From Pseudomonadota bacterium (GTDB taxonomy: Bacteria; Pseudomonadota; Alphaproteobacteria; Paracaedibacterales; JAKBAR01), in the NCBI GenBank assembly GCA_021808925.1, contig JAKBAR010000011.1, positions 1 to 34,261 on the forward strand: a stretch of DNA of 34,261 nucleotides. Direction: 5' to 3'. Below, in pieces: positions 33,988 through 34,261 of the stretch (the first letter of the stretch is position 1; every line of letters begins with the position of its first letter). Both the position numbers and the translations under genes were made by a program. The notes under the pieces were generated by a model that did no database searches, was not told the origin of the DNA, and saw only the letters and a list, made by a program, of their open reading frames with translations.

Positions 33988-34261
33988 GCTTTTTCTCAAA
34001 TTATGAGCCTAAAACATTAACCTTTTATTCACACACCTTAACAAAAAGTTAATTTTCGCACCCTTCTTTATGATGGTATTTTTCGTTATATAGTAATAAA
34101 ATTTTATGAAATTGTGAAAAAACAGGTGAAAAAGGGTCACTTTTTCCGATGAAACACACCGCTTTTAAGGGATTTTTGGCTGTTTTAAGTCTTTGATTGT
34201 CGAAAAAAATCATCTATCCACCAAATACAGTGATTTTTTTAGCAATATTGCGCTAATTTCG
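33988..34261. other. AT-rich right edge without a recognisable gene
   Basis: With the duplicated fragment, about 500 nt from 33765 to the window end contain no intact gene. The last 274 nt are AT-rich and hold no long open frame that I can support. Short features seen are one TTATTCACA at 34025-34033 (a single DnaA-box-like match), an inverted repeat GAAAAAG/CTTTTTC at 34128-34146, and the 10-bp palindrome GCAATATTGC at 34242-34251. It probably carries the promoter region for genes off the right edge or for the esterase-mdh-suc series. Confidence 0.45.

Noticed and set aside
34128-34146. Inverted repeat GAAAAAG/CTTTTTC as a terminator
   Set aside because: The stem is AT-rich, lacks a following T run, and there is no gene ending just before it on either strand.
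34025-34251. Possible replication origin (one TTATTCACA box, AT-rich DNA, small palindromes)
   Set aside because: Only one good DnaA-box match is present, with no box cluster and no origin-linked gene such as dnaA, hemE or parA nearby.
1-34261. tRNA, rRNA, CRISPR array, insertion sequence or prophage
   Set aside because: I looked through the gaps between genes and saw no cloverleaf, rRNA motif, regular repeat-spacer pattern, transposase or integrase; the only clear repeat is the esterase duplication.

Overview
The window looks like chromosome from an alphaproteobacterium of moderate-to-low GC. Three things point there: the mdh-sucC-sucD-sucA-sucB gene order, the bolA-grxD pair next to purC, and the waaA-lpxK and dacA/tmk neighbourhoods. 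The gene content suggests a reduced, host-associated but flagellated member, such as the Holosporales/Paracaedibacter-Caedimonas type. Signs of this are a lone divergent purC, a TPP-riboswitch-controlled uptake operon for a thiamine-type compound, eroded pseudogene sequence and several lineage-specific exported proteins. The lineage is an inference from gene content; no rRNA or tRNA gene was found to confirm it.

Layout. 1-1560 (+): 3' part of motA and all of motB, the flagellar stator. 1582-3789 (-): RNase R. 3943-5990 (+): divergent purC, bolA, grxD, tsaB. 6021-9866 (-): a tight run dacA > phosphodiester glycosidase > VOC protein > tmk, then a small exported hypothetical. 9949-13490 (-): TPP riboswitch > ABC ATPase > permease > NMT1/THI5-like binding protein > membrane-anchored alpha/beta hydrolase. 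13541-15580 (-): yifB/comM-like ATPase and a small exported basic protein. 15736-17560 (+): a methyl-accepting chemotaxis protein with a PAS domain, then a good terminator. 17581-22721 (-): exported phosphoribosyltransferase > waaA > lpxK > large MscS-type channel. 22893-23877 (+): secB and a peroxiredoxin, followed by about 350 bp of frameshifted coding remnant. 24338-33764 (-): esterase > mdh > sucC > sucD > sucA > sucB > pgpA > exported thioredoxin-fold protein. The right edge carries a partial duplication of the esterase gene and AT-rich sequence with no clear gene.

How it fits together. The cell has a flagellar motor and a chemoreceptor, a complete 2-oxoglutarate-to-succinate step plus malate dehydrogenase (E3 must be encoded elsewhere), LPS-core/lipid A enzymes, peptidoglycan remodelling, SecB export and thiol/peroxide functions. 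Points most worth a second look are the exported phosphoribosyltransferase, the alpha/beta hydrolase and unusual ATPase under TPP control, the lone PurC with altered substrate-site motifs, and the 103-bp direct repeat that copies the esterase active-site segment upstream of its own gene.
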